Source: Micrococcales bacterium UBA7469 (GTDB taxonomy: Bacteria > Actinomycetota > Actinomycetes > Actinomycetales > Microbacteriaceae). Taken from it: 20,800 nucleotides of DNA. The DNA is taken from positions 925 to 21,724 of the forward strand of contig DLPB01000026.1 of the NCBI GenBank assembly GCA_002479805.1. Direction: 5' to 3'. The position numbers and the translations under genes were made by a program. Below are positions 1 to 7,397 of the stretch, piece after piece; position 1 is the stretch's first letter; each line of letters begins with the position of its first letter. Below the pieces are notes generated by a model that saw nothing but the letters and a program-made list of their open reading frames with translations, did not search any database and was not told the DNA's origin.

Positions 1-632
1 CCACCGGGACGGTCATCTGGAAGTTCAACAATCACGCTGGTCTTGTCAAAGCCGGTGCGCTGAGTTGGCTTAGCAGCCTTACCCACCTCAATGAAACGAG
101 TCTGGGCATGCTTATTCTCACCGATGTCGCTGGCCAAGGTGATCAGTCCATACATGCCGGCTGCGCCAGGTGCTGCAATCGCAGCATCTTTGGTGCTGCC
201 GGAAACCGTTGACTTGGCCGCTGCTGCGGTTGAAGAAGTTGGGATGTGAGAGTGGTTTGGAATTTTCTCCTGCAGCCACTTGCGTGATTGCGCATAGGCA
301 ACTGGGTGGGTGTAAACCACCTCAACCGAATCCAGGGTCGTTCCCGCAGAGGCCATCAAATCGAAGGTGACAGGAACCAGGTATTCGCCAAAAATCTGCA
401 CACCACTTGTAACTGCCAGCGCATCCATCGTTGCCGATACGCCACCCTCTAGAGAGTTCTCGATTGGCACGACGGCCCTATCGGCACTGCCGGACAGCAC
501 AGCATCGAGTGCCTCGCGCACGCTACCCACCGGCAAAAAGCTGGCAGACGCCGAACCGGATAGCTGCTTAGCAGCCATCTCGGTGAAAGTGCCGGCAGGG
601 CCCAGGTAGGCGATAGTTAGCGGGTTTGACAT
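1..632 (-). CDS. pheA: Prephenate dehydratase, N-terminal part (cut by window edge)
   Basis: Converts prephenate to phenylpyruvate in cytoplasmic phenylalanine synthesis. Reading the minus strand from the ATG at 632 gives 210 uninterrupted codons to the window edge. The start reads MSNPLTIAYLGPAGTF, the substrate-binding opening of the family. VVPIENSLEGG follows at residues 54-64, and the catalytic Thr-Arg-Phe motif is at residues 178-180. From about residue 195 the sequence (TSVIVELPDDRPG) looks like the start of the regulatory ACT domain that gives phenylalanine feedback inhibition, so roughly the last third lies outside the window. A TAATCT box at 639-644 (minus) stands 6 bases before the ATG, which suggests a leaderless mRNA. 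The gene is divergent from pgm with 123 bases between them. The family call is firm; only the missing C-terminus is unseen. Confidence 0.95.
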   Translation of the reverse strand, partial: MSNPLTIAYLGPAGTFTEMAAKQLSGSASASFLPVGSVREALDAVLSGSADRAVVPIENSLEGGVSATMDALAVTSGVQIFGEYLVPVTFDLMASAGTTLDSVEVVYTHPVAYAQSRKWLQEKIPNHSHIPTSSTAAAAKSTVSGSTKDAAIAAPGAAGMYGLITLASDIGENKHAQTRFIEVGKAAKPTQRTGFDKTSVIVELPDDRPG

Positions 633-638
633 GCCTCA

Positions 639-644
639 AGATTA
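639..644 (-). promoter_or_regulatory. -10 box of pheA, leaderless arrangement
   Basis: TAATCT on the minus strand ends 6 bases before the pheA ATG. A transcript started about 7 bases downstream of the box would begin at the start codon. No convincing -35 box is visible. The same spacing recurs at trhO (11086) and the M13 peptidase (11044). Confidence 0.4.
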
Positions 645-721
645 GGGCAGATAAAGCATTACCAACAGCAAAGTGATTCCTGATTGTTAGTCACAAAATA
701 AGCAAATAGGGCTTGGTTCGC

Positions 722-727
722 TATACC
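722..727 (+). promoter_or_regulatory. Possible -10 box of pgm
   Basis: TATACC lies 28 bases before the pgm ATG, so the leader would be about 22 nt. That leader carries TGAGG at 746-750, five bases before the start, as ribosome-binding site. No clear -35 box was found 16-18 bases upstream. Confidence 0.35.
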
Positions 728-755
728 TTTTTCTGAAGAACTCATTGAGGATGCG

Positions 756-2381
756 ATGCACGATAGAGCCGGAACCCCTGCTAGGGCAGCTGACCTGGTT
801 GACCTAGCCAAGCTAACCACTGCCTATTTTGAGCAAAAGCCAGACGTATCGTTGGCGACTCAGAAAGTGAGTTTCGGAACCTCGGGTCACCGCGGCAGTT
901 CGCTCAACACCTCTTTCAACGAGCAACACATTCTGGCCATCACACAGGCAATAGTCGAATACCGCCGGACCCAAAATATCTTGGGCCCAATCTACGTTGG
1001 TCGTGACACTCACGCGCTTAGCGAGCCCGCTCAGCAATCAGTTCTCGAGGTGCTGGCAGGCAACGATGTGCTGGCCCTGATTGACTCCCACGATCGTTTC
1101 ACCCCTACCCCAGCGGTTTCGGTGGCGATCATCGATCACAACTCGCAGCTTCCCCATGGCAGTGACCGCCAAGCCGATGGCATCGTGATTACTCCAAGCC
1201 ACAACCCCCCGCAAGACGGTGGCATTAAGTACAACCCACCGCACGGTGGACCGGCGGATTCTGATGCCACCTCATGGATTGCCAATCGCGCCAACGAGCT
1301 GATTCGCACTGGTCTAGTCGAGGTAAAGCGCAAGGCCCCAGCTGCTCACCACTTTGATTTCAGGGAGAACTATGTTTCCCAGCTAGATAAGGTGCTCAAG
1401 CTAAATGAGATTAGAGACTCCGGTATTCGGATTGGCGCAGATCCACTCGGGGGCGCATCGGTGGATTACTGGCCACTTATTGCAGAGCGTTACCGTCTCA
1501 ACCTCGAGGTAATCAATCCAAAGGTTGATTACCAGTTTGGCTTTATGAGCCTGGATTGGGATGGCAAGATTCGCATGGACTGCTCATCGCCATATGCGAT
1601 GGCATCGCTGATCGAAAACAAGACCAGCTATGACATCTCAACTGGCAACGATGCCGATGCTGATCGCCACGGAATTGTGACCTCAGACTCTGGCCTGATG
1701 AACCCTAACCATTTCCTAGTGGCAGCTATTGACTACCTATTCAGAGCAAGGGATGGCTGGGACGAAGAGGCTGCAGTGGGCAAGACCATGGTCTCCTCCT
1801 CCTTGATTGACCGAGTAGTCGAGGCCAGCGGGCGCAGGTTAATAGAGGTGCCAGTGGGTTTCAAGTGGTTTGTATCAGGGCTCTCCAGTGGGACCCTGGG
1901 CTTTGGTGGAGAAGAATCTGCCGGAGCATCATTCCTCAGGCTCAACGGCCAGCCCTGGTCCACTGACAAAGATGGCCTGATTCTTTGTCTCTTGGCCGCC
2001 GAGATTGAGGCGGTCACCGGTTCGAGCCCCTCGGAACTTTACGCCGACATCACTAGAGAATTCGGAGAGCCGCACTACAAGCGAGTAGATGCCCCTGCCA
2101 ACTTGGAGCAAAAGGCCGCACTTGCAAAACTAAGTGCAGACGATGTTTCAGTCAGTGAGCTAGCTGGGGAACGAATCACCAACATTGAGACCGCTGCTAG
2201 ATCCGGTGATTCACTCGGTGGCATCAAGGTGTCAACGAGCAACGCCTGGTTCGCCGCCCGACCCTCCGGAACCGAAGATGTCTACAAAATCTACGGAGAG
2301 TCCTTCAAGGGCGAACAGCATCTGGAGCAAGTTCTAAAGCAGGCTCAGTTGCTGGTTGATGAATCGATTTCTTCCAAGTAG
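756..2381 (+). CDS. pgm: Phosphoglucomutase (alpha-D-glucose-specific)
   Basis: Interconverts glucose-1-phosphate and glucose-6-phosphate, linking glycolysis with glycogen, trehalose and cell-wall sugar nucleotide synthesis. The 541-residue length fits the bacterial Pgm family (E. coli Pgm is about 546). Family landmarks in order: FGTSGHRG near residues 40-47; the phosphoserine loop TPSHNPP with the catalytic Ser148; the metal loop DADADRHG at 299-306; the sugar-binding GEESAG at 385-390; and the phosphate-binding RPSGTED at 502-508. The ATG at 756 is preferred over one at 751, which is out of frame, and it has TGAGG five bases upstream. Its last 37 bases overlap the convergent carboxypeptidase gene. 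Nothing important is missing. Confidence 0.96.
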   Translation: MHDRAGTPARAADLVDLAKLTTAYFEQKPDVSLATQKVSFGTSGHRGSSLNTSFNEQHILAITQAIVEYRRTQNILGPIYVGRDTHALSEPAQQSVLEVLAGNDVLALIDSHDRFTPTPAVSVAIIDHNSQLPHGSDRQADGIVITPSHNPPQDGGIKYNPPHGGPADSDATSWIANRANELIRTGLVEVKRKAPAAHHFDFRENYVSQLDKVLKLNEIRDSGIRIGADPLGGASVDYWPLIAERYRLNLEVINPKVDYQFGFMSLDWDGKIRMDCSSPYAMASLIENKTSYDISTGNDADADRHGIVTSDSGLMNPNHFLVAAIDYLFRARDGWDEEAAVGKTMVSSSLIDRVVEASGRRLIEVPVGFKWFVSGLSSGTLGFGGEESAGASFLRLNGQPWSTDKDGLILCLLAAEIEAVTGSSPSELYADITREFGEPHYKRVDAPANLEQKAALAKLSADDVSVSELAGERITNIETAARSGDSLGGIKVSTSNAWFAARPSGTEDVYKIYGESFKGEQHLEQVLKQAQLLVDESISSK

Positions 2382-3181
2382 AACTCTGCTGCTGGATAGC
2401 CCCAGAAATCCTCTAGGGTCTTCATTCCAGATTTGGAATACTCCGTTGCCAATTGCAAGCCCACAAATCTGAGGTGCCAGGGCTCATAGGTGTAACCGGT
2501 TGTCGAAGTGGTGTCTTCCTCATAGCGAATTATGAAACCGAATTTCCAGGAATTCGCAGCTAGCCACTTGCCGCCAACCGTATCCCCGAAGCACTGCATA
2601 ATGGCGCAACCTTGAGCCGGCACGGAGACATCGACCGCCAAACCTGTTTGGTGTTCCGAGTGGCCGGCTTTCGCGCTGCGAATCAGCGCTCCGGCGAGCC
2701 CATACTGGGCGGTCTTGGACTTGAACAAATCTTGCTGATAGTCAAAGGATCGCAAAGCAGAATTCACGAACAACTTTCCCGCTCCTGCAGCACTCATCTC
2801 GGTTGCCAGTCTTTCGAGCGCGGTGGCTGCCTGATCAGAAAGTTCGAGGCCCCGAGAATTATCAAGCTGCTTGGAGCTTTTTATCTCGCGAAGATTCACC
2901 GGTTTGTAATTCAAGGGTTGCAGCGGGCGCTGCTTATTAACCAACACAAAGTCAGAGCCGCCCTGATTGGTTGCCAGTCTAGTTTGGTGGAATTTTGCAA
3001 GCGGCAGTATCTGAGCAGGCTGCTGATTTGCTCGCCTTTCATTGATTGCTTGCGCTACCAACTCATGCTGGGGTGCGAATGCTCCGGGCTGTGAAATGAG
3101 GGAAAAGCCAAGCGCGAGCAGCACAATAGGAGGAACAAACACAAAGAGTGGGTTCCTGACTAGAGGTCTAGACTTGGGCAC
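2345..3181 (-). CDS. VanY-family D-alanyl-D-alanine carboxypeptidase, membrane-anchored
   Basis: Predicted zinc D,D-carboxypeptidase that trims the terminal D-Ala of peptidoglycan stem peptides outside the membrane. From the chosen GTG the protein has 278 residues. Residues about 10-28 form a membrane anchor or uncleaved signal (VFVPPIVLLALGFSL), followed by a linker and then the catalytic domain. Family signatures are SALRS near residue 141, the zinc motif SEHQTGLAVD with His177 and Asp184, and YEPWH with Glu233 and third ligand His236. The reading frame stays open upstream to 3409, but that stretch is antisense to the exporter and does not look like protein. A TAGGGT box seven bases before GTG 3181 supports this start as leaderless; GTG 3190 is the alternative. 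The 3' end overlaps pgm by 37 bases. Family is clear; whether it acts on D,D or L,D bonds is inferred. Confidence 0.87.
   Translation of the reverse strand: MPKSRPLVRNPLFVFVPPIVLLALGFSLISQPGAFAPQHELVAQAINERRANQQPAQILPLAKFHQTRLATNQGGSDFVLVNKQRPLQPLNYKPVNLREIKSSKQLDNSRGLELSDQAATALERLATEMSAAGAGKLFVNSALRSFDYQQDLFKSKTAQYGLAGALIRSAKAGHSEHQTGLAVDVSVPAQGCAIMQCFGDTVGGKWLAANSWKFGFIIRYEEDTTSTTGYTYEPWHLRFVGLQLATEYSKSGMKTLEDFWGYPAAEFYLEEIDSSTSN
3160..3171. promoter_or_regulatory. Short palindrome at divergent promoters (possible operator)
   Basis: CTAGA-GG-TCTAG is a perfect 5-base inverted repeat with a 2-base centre. It overlaps the TAGACT box proposed for the exporter and lies within the first codons of the carboxypeptidase gene. 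Many MFS exporters are controlled by TetR or MarR repressors at such sites, but no regulator gene is adjacent, and a repeat this short can arise by chance. Confidence 0.2.
3169..3174 (+). promoter_or_regulatory. Possible -10 box of the MFS exporter
   Basis: TAGACT would start RNA near 3181, giving a leader of about 29 nt that holds GGAG at 3201-3204, five bases before the TTG start at 3210. The same hexamer occurs before fhaA and the M13 peptidase. The -35 position does not match consensus. Confidence 0.35.
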
Positions 3182-3188
3182 GAGTACC

Positions 3189-3194
3189 ACCCTA
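3189..3194 (-). promoter_or_regulatory. Possible -10 box of the VanY-type gene, leaderless
   Basis: TAGGGT on the minus strand ends seven bases before the GTG at 3181, so the transcript would start at or next to the start codon. It supports a 278-residue protein over the longer open frame. Confidence 0.35.
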
Positions 3195-3209
3195 AAACTT
3201 GGAGCGCCA

Positions 3210-4892
3210 TTGCCTACTAAATCAAAGCGGGAAGCCGCAAAAGAAGCTGCACAGTCAGGCGTAATGACCCCGAGGCAAATCTGGTTGGTGCTGATCGGAT
3301 TGATGTCTGGCATGTTCCTCGCCGCCCTGGACCAATCTGTAGTTGGAGCGGCGATGCGCACCATCGCGGATGACCTGGATGGCCTGTCGCTGCAGGCCTG
3401 GGCAACCACCGCCTACCTGATTACCTCCACGGTTTCAACACCGATCTACGGAAAACTCGGTGACTTGTTTGGTAGGCGACCCCTATTCCTGGTTGCAATT
3501 TTGATTTTTGTGCTTGGCTCGGTTACCACTGGCTTTGCCACCACCATGTATGAACTGGCGGCCTACCGAGCGCTGCAGGGTATTGGCGCCGGAGGTTTAT
3601 TCTCGCTCGCGCTCACGATTGTGGCGGACATCGTTCCGCCTAGAGAGAGGGCTAAATACCAAGGACTGTTCCTAGCGGTGTTTGGTTCTTCGTCACTTTT
3701 GGGCCCGGTAGTTGGCGGCACCTTCGCCGGCATCGACCAGATTCTTTGGATTGATGGTTGGCGTTGGGTGTTTCTAATCAACCTTCCGGTTGGGATTATT
3801 TCGCTAATCATGGTGACCGTTTTCTTGCATGTGCCACACACCCCGAAGCAACAAAAGATTGACTGGTGGGGAGCAGTCACCATCATCTTTGCAACCGTGC
3901 CGCTGCTGCTGGTTGCCGAGCAGGGTCGCGAGTGGGGCTGGGGGTCACCCATCTCCATAGCGATGTATGTAATTGGAGTCGCGGGAATCATCTCGTTTAT
4001 CACCATTGAAAAGAAGATGGGGGAATCAGCCCTGATCCCACTGACACTTTTCAAGAACCAGACCTTTGCTCGCACCCAGATTCTTGGTTTCATAATCGGC
4101 ATCGGAATGTTTGGCGGCATGATCGTGCTGCCGCTAATCATTCAAATCATCTACGGCGTATCCCCAACCATGGTTGGCTTCATGATGTTGCCAATGGTGT
4201 TTGGAATGATGAGTGCAACCATCACCGCTGGGCGCATTACCTCTAAGACTGGCAAGTACCGCATCTTCTTCAACACCGGCACCGCCACCCTGACTATTGG
4301 ATACCTATACATGGTGCTATTGATGCGCGCTGACACTCCACTGTGGGTATTGGCGATTGGAATGGTGCTAATCGGCATGGGACTTGGTCAGCTAATGCAG
4401 ACCACCATGGTTGCCAGCCAAAACGCAGTCGACGCTAAGAACATTGGTGTTGCAACCTCCTCCGCAACCTTCTTCCGTCAGATGGGTGGCACCTTCGGTG
4501 TTGCCATCTTCATGTCGATCCTGTTCTCACAGGTGGTGGACAAGATTCAGGCAGCATTCGAGACCAGCGCTGTGAAGGCTGGATTTGCCGAGGCCTTGCA
4601 AGACCCGCAGGTTGTTTCCAACCAGGCCAACGCCGGCATCCTGGAGATTTTGAAGGCTGGTCCCTCGGGAGCCGAAGGCATCACAAATGACAGCTCATTC
4701 CTAATCGATGCCGACGAGAGATTAACGCTGCCGTTCCGCATCGGATTCGTGGAGAGCTCACTAACAGTCTTCATGCTTGCCGCCGTGATCATTGCGGTCG
4801 CATTTGTGATCAGCTGGTTCATCAAGGAGATTCCGCTGAGGGAAAAGAGTGCTTCGCAGGAAGCGGCTGAGGCTGCTGCCGCAGCGCACTAA
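3210..4892 (+). CDS. DHA2-family (EmrB/QacA-type) MFS multidrug exporter
   Basis: Predicted 14-helix proton-driven efflux permease of the inner membrane; the substrate cannot be read from sequence. From the TTG at 3210 it has 560 residues. TM1 carries the DHA2-type LDQSVVGAA element near residue 40. Motif A is GKLGDLFGRR at 81-90, followed by YRALQGIGAGG and the antiporter motif C region GPVVGG. A last helix precedes a charged, alanine-rich cytoplasmic tail (EAAEAAAAAH). The open frame extends back to 3042 but is antisense to the carboxypeptidase there. TTG 3210 has GGAG five bases upstream; ATG 3264 (MTPRQIW) is the alternative and would give 542 residues. The gene is divergent from the VanY-type gene and lies just upstream of the thiamine locus, whose promoter overlaps its stop codon. 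Confidence 0.9.
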   Translation: MPTKSKREAAKEAAQSGVMTPRQIWLVLIGLMSGMFLAALDQSVVGAAMRTIADDLDGLSLQAWATTAYLITSTVSTPIYGKLGDLFGRRPLFLVAILIFVLGSVTTGFATTMYELAAYRALQGIGAGGLFSLALTIVADIVPPRERAKYQGLFLAVFGSSSLLGPVVGGTFAGIDQILWIDGWRWVFLINLPVGIISLIMVTVFLHVPHTPKQQKIDWWGAVTIIFATVPLLLVAEQGREWGWGSPISIAMYVIGVAGIISFITIEKKMGESALIPLTLFKNQTFARTQILGFIIGIGMFGGMIVLPLIIQIIYGVSPTMVGFMMLPMVFGMMSATITAGRITSKTGKYRIFFNTGTATLTIGYLYMVLLMRADTPLWVLAIGMVLIGMGLGQLMQTTMVASQNAVDAKNIGVATSSATFFRQMGGTFGVAIFMSILFSQVVDKIQAAFETSAVKAGFAEALQDPQVVSNQANAGILEILKAGPSGAEGITNDSSFLIDADERLTLPFRIGFVESSLTVFMLAAVIIAVAFVISWFIKEIPLREKSASQEAAEAAAAAH

Positions 4893-4896
4893 GACT

Positions 4897-4902
4897 TATA
4901 CT
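4897..4902 (+). promoter_or_regulatory. -10 box of the thiamine operon
   Basis: TATACT matches the TATAAT consensus at five of six positions and predicts RNA start near 4909, immediately before the riboswitch aptamer. It begins four bases after the exporter's stop codon. No good -35 box is seen within the end of the exporter gene. Confidence 0.55.
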
Positions 4903-4908
4903 TTTTTT

Positions 4909-5000
4909 TACACGGGAGTTCGGTAAACCGGACTGAGAGGAAGACTAGCTAGTCTTCGACCGTCGAACCTGATATGGGTAATGCCAGCGCAGGGAGACAC
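4909..5000 (+). ncRNA. TPP (THI-element) riboswitch aptamer
   Basis: Binds thiamine pyrophosphate and controls the genes behind it. The conserved pieces are in the expected order: GGGAG (4914-4918); a P3 hairpin GTTCGG-TAAA-CCGGAC; CTGAGAGG (4933-4940); an optional extra hairpin with a perfect AAGACTA/TAGTCTT stem (4941-4956); then GAACCTGAT (4965-4973), GGGTAATGCCAGCG (4976-4989) and CAGGGAG. These are hallmarks of the pyrimidine- and pyrophosphate-sensing arms. The following gene is a thiamine-binding lipoprotein, which fits. The outer P1 stem is weak as I pair it, and the exact boundaries are approximate. Confidence 0.96.
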
Positions 5001-5006
5001 CTCTTA

Positions 5007-5033
5007 CCCGTGCCTAACTTTATGAAAGGCACG
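5007..5033 (+). promoter_or_regulatory. Riboswitch expression platform: hairpin hiding the thiB ribosome-binding site
   Basis: CGTGCCT (5009-5015) pairs perfectly with AGGCACG (5027-5033). The second arm overlaps the Shine-Dalgarno AAAGG (5025-5029), which lies six bases before ATG 5036. The first arm shares CCCGTG (5007-5012) with an alternative partner, CACGGG (4911-4916), at the start of the aptamer. Inferred switch: without TPP the long-range pair frees the site; with TPP the aptamer keeps its 5' end and the hairpin blocks translation. No U-tract follows, which argues against a terminator. Confidence 0.7.
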
Positions 5034-5035
5034 AA

Positions 5036-5989
5036 ATGAAGAAATTAGCAACACTCGCAATCGCCACCCTTCTCCTAACCGGCTGCACGCCGGCTGGAGA
5101 AGAGAAGGTCGAGTTAGTGAGACTCGCCACTCACGAATCGTTTTACATTAGCGATGAGCAGATCACCGAGTTTGAGCAGTCGACCGGTTACCAACTCGAG
5201 GTCATCACCCTCGGCGACACCGGGAGCCTCACCAACAAGTTGGTGCTCACCAAAAATGCTCCGGTTGCGGATGTGGTCTACGGAATTGACAACACCTTTG
5301 CCTCCGTGGCAATTGAGAACAACATCGTTGAGCAGCTAAAGCAGGTCAACTACGGAGATGTCTGCTTCAACTATGACATTGATTGGTTTGAAAAAAACAA
5401 CATCCAACCGCCGACCAGCTGGCGCGAACTCGGCGACAGCAAATACAAGAATTTGGTTGTGATCCCAAACCCAAATCTATCCTCTCCGGGAATGGCATTT
5501 CTGATCACCACCCATGCCGGTTTTGAGACCGAGGCCGAGGTCTTCGCGTACTGGCGATCACTGCGGGACAATGGTCTGAAAACCACCTCCAGCTGGACCG
5601 ATGCCTACTTCACCGACTTCACTCGCTACGGCGGTGAGCGACCGATTGTGCTGAGCTACGCCAGCTCCCCAGCTGCCGAGGTAAAAGACGGCAAAGCGCA
5701 GTCAAAGTCCCTGAACACCGAATGCTTTAGGCAGTACGAATACGCCGGAGTGATCAAGGGTGGCCTAAACCCCCAGGGCGGTCAGGCAGTTATCGATTAT
5801 CTACTCTCGAAGAGTTTCCAGGAGTCATTGCCTTGGAATATGTTCGTCTATCCAAACCCGGGTTTTGAAATCCCTGCGGAGTTCAAGGAGTTCGCACCCC
5901 CAGCAGAAAGTGTGATTGGTGAAGACCTGGACTTCGCATCCAATCGAGAGCGTTGGCTAACGGACTGGTCAGACGTTTTTGACAACTAG
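5036..5989 (+). CDS. thiB: Thiamine ABC transporter substrate-binding lipoprotein
   Basis: Extracytoplasmic binding protein that captures thiamine, or a phosphate ester of it, for import. The 317-residue protein starts with a short signal peptide and lipobox LLLTGC, which places the lipidated cysteine at residue 17. The mature part opens with VRLATHESFYISDEQITEF and continues with GDTGSLTNKLVLTKNAPVADVVYGIDNTF, the typical ThiB-family start. Tyr- and Trp-rich stretches later (for example SSWTDAYFTDFTRYGGERP) fit an aromatic thiamine pocket. It lies directly behind a TPP riboswitch, and its ATG is six bases after AAAGG. Its last 11 bases overlap thiP, suggesting translational coupling. The family could bind a related pyrimidine, but the riboswitch makes thiamine likely. 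Confidence 0.92.
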   Translation: MKKLATLAIATLLLTGCTPAGEEKVELVRLATHESFYISDEQITEFEQSTGYQLEVITLGDTGSLTNKLVLTKNAPVADVVYGIDNTFASVAIENNIVEQLKQVNYGDVCFNYDIDWFEKNNIQPPTSWRELGDSKYKNLVVIPNPNLSSPGMAFLITTHAGFETEAEVFAYWRSLRDNGLKTTSSWTDAYFTDFTRYGGERPIVLSYASSPAAEVKDGKAQSKSLNTECFRQYEYAGVIKGGLNPQGGQAVIDYLLSKSFQESLPWNMFVYPNPGFEIPAEFKEFAPPAESVIGEDLDFASNRERWLTDWSDVFDN

Positions 5990-7397
5990 CCTTGAGCTCT
6001 TTCTCACCACCGCAATCATCGCGGTGGTGAGTGCTCTGCTATCACTTGCGATTGGGGTGAGATTTGGTAGTTGGCTCAGGTCCCTGGGGTCTAGAGCTGC
6101 CCATCTAATCGGCACCATTACTTTGATTCCATTTCTACTGCCGCCACTGCTAGTTGGACTTGCGCTATTTGGAATCGTTGGGGAGTTGGAAGTCAATTCC
6201 ATTTCCGGAATGTTCCTGGTGATCTCGGTTCATGTCTTTATGAACTTTGGCTTCATCGCAAAGGTCTATGCCGGCTCAACCATCAACTCCGAGCAAATCG
6301 AAGCCGCTCGACTTGATGGCGCATCAGATGCCCAAATTAGAAAAAGCATCGAGATTCCGCAGCAGCGCCCTGGACTTGCTTCTGCAGGACTTTTGGTTGC
6401 GCTTTACTCCGCTACCAGTTTTGGATTGGTGCTGACTCTTGGCGCAGGAAAAGTAAAGACTCTTGAGACCGAGATTGCAATTGCAACTCTTCAGCAACTA
6501 GACCTTGAGCTCGCCGCTCAATATGCGGCACTTCAGACGCTTTTGACCATAGCGCTTTACCTAGCGGCGAAGAGGATCCATGGCACCCCGGCAGCGCTAG
6601 ATCAAATTCACAAGTCGCTGCTTCGGCCCAGTTGGCTTGAAAGGATCTTTGCGCCTGCACTTTCTGTCGCGTTGATCATCGCCTTGCTGACGGTTCTCTC
6701 GAAGGCTTTCAGCGGTGAGGGGCTGATGGCTAACTTGGCAAACCTTGCAACTCGAGGCGAGCGGGAGATGTTGAACATAACTGTGCTTGAGGCCAGCGGC
6801 AACAGCCTGCGCAATGCCCTTGTTGTCACGGTGCTAACTATTCCAATCGCCTACCTATTGGCTAGTCGCAAAAAAGCCAACGGTTTGGTTTTGCTTCCGA
6901 TTGGAATCTCTCCGGTGGTAATTGGTCTTGGGACGCTAGCGCTCTCAGGTTATTTGCCTCGAGAGCTAACCAGCTCATGGTTGCTATTGCCTTTGGTGCA
7001 GATGGTTTTTGCACTGCCAGTTGCGTATCAAATTCTTCGTCCGGCCTATCTGAGTATCGATAGGTCACTGATTGAAGCAGCCCGGCTTGATGGGGTGGGT
7101 CGCTGGCAGCAGGTCACTCTGGTCGAGCTACCGCTAATAAAAAGGAGCCTTGCCCTTGCTATGGCTTTCGCCGCGATGGTTTCGATTGGTGAGTTCGGAG
7201 CAGCTAGCTTTTTGGCGTTTGGCTCAAATGAGACGTTGCCAATTGTGATCTACAAACTGCTTGGCAGACCTGGCGAAGATAACTTGGGAATGGCTATGAC
7301 GGTTGCGTCTATCTACATTCTGATTTCGGCATACGTTATCAGGTTGAGCTTGAAACCGTCTCGAACTCAGCGCCAATCTTTTGAAGTCGCGCAGTAA
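5979..7397 (+). CDS. thiP: Thiamine ABC transporter permease, duplicated-domain type
   Basis: Membrane channel of the thiamine importer. The 472-residue chain contains two homologous halves, as in ThiP. Each has hydrophobic helices and a cytoplasmic EAA loop that docks the ATPase: EAARLDGASDAQIRKSIEIP with EAA at 108-110, and EAARLDGVGRWQQVTLVELP with EAA at 366-368. About a dozen helices are expected. The TTG start at 5979 overlaps thiB by 11 bases; no strong ribosome-binding site is seen, so initiation probably depends on thiB translation. The usual third gene, the ATPase thiQ, does not follow. The gene instead overlaps the convergent methyltransferase by 59 bases, with its last 19 or so codons inside the overlap. 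The ATPase must come from elsewhere if the transporter works. Confidence 0.92.
   Translation: MTTSLELFLTTAIIAVVSALLSLAIGVRFGSWLRSLGSRAAHLIGTITLIPFLLPPLLVGLALFGIVGELEVNSISGMFLVISVHVFMNFGFIAKVYAGSTINSEQIEAARLDGASDAQIRKSIEIPQQRPGLASAGLLVALYSATSFGLVLTLGAGKVKTLETEIAIATLQQLDLELAAQYAALQTLLTIALYLAAKRIHGTPAALDQIHKSLLRPSWLERIFAPALSVALIIALLTVLSKAFSGEGLMANLANLATRGEREMLNITVLEASGNSLRNALVVTVLTIPIAYLLASRKKANGLVLLPIGISPVVIGLGTLALSGYLPRELTSSWLLLPLVQMVFALPVAYQILRPAYLSIDRSLIEAARLDGVGRWQQVTLVELPLIKRSLALAMAFAAMVSIGEFGAASFLAFGSNETLPIVIYKLLGRPGEDNLGMAMTVASIYILISAYVIRLSLKPSRTQRQSFEVAQ

Noticed and set aside
170..609. Two plus-strand open frames of 66 and 80 codons and a minus-strand frame of 60 codons
   Set aside because: They lie over pheA in other frames, and their translations are low in structure and match nothing. 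The pheA frame explains the DNA.
2612..3094. 160-codon plus-strand open frame
   Set aside because: It mirrors the carboxypeptidase, whose catalytic motifs are on the minus strand.
3042..3209. N-terminal extension of the exporter back to TTG 3042
   Set aside because: It is antisense to the carboxypeptidase's coding start and unlike any MFS N-terminus. TTG 3210 has a good ribosome-binding site.
3182..3409. N-terminal extension of the VanY-type gene back to 3409
   Set aside because: It is antisense to the exporter, has no family resemblance, and precedes a clear membrane-anchor start at GTG 3181.
3563..4141. 192-codon minus-strand open frame inside the exporter gene
   Set aside because: Antisense shadow rich in Met, Ile, Pro and Thr, as expected opposite a hydrophobic protein.
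4941..4956. Perfect inverted repeat AAGACTA-GC-TAGTCTT as a separate operator
   Set aside because: It falls between the two conserved arms of the TPP aptamer, where an optional hairpin is usual, so the riboswitch explains it.
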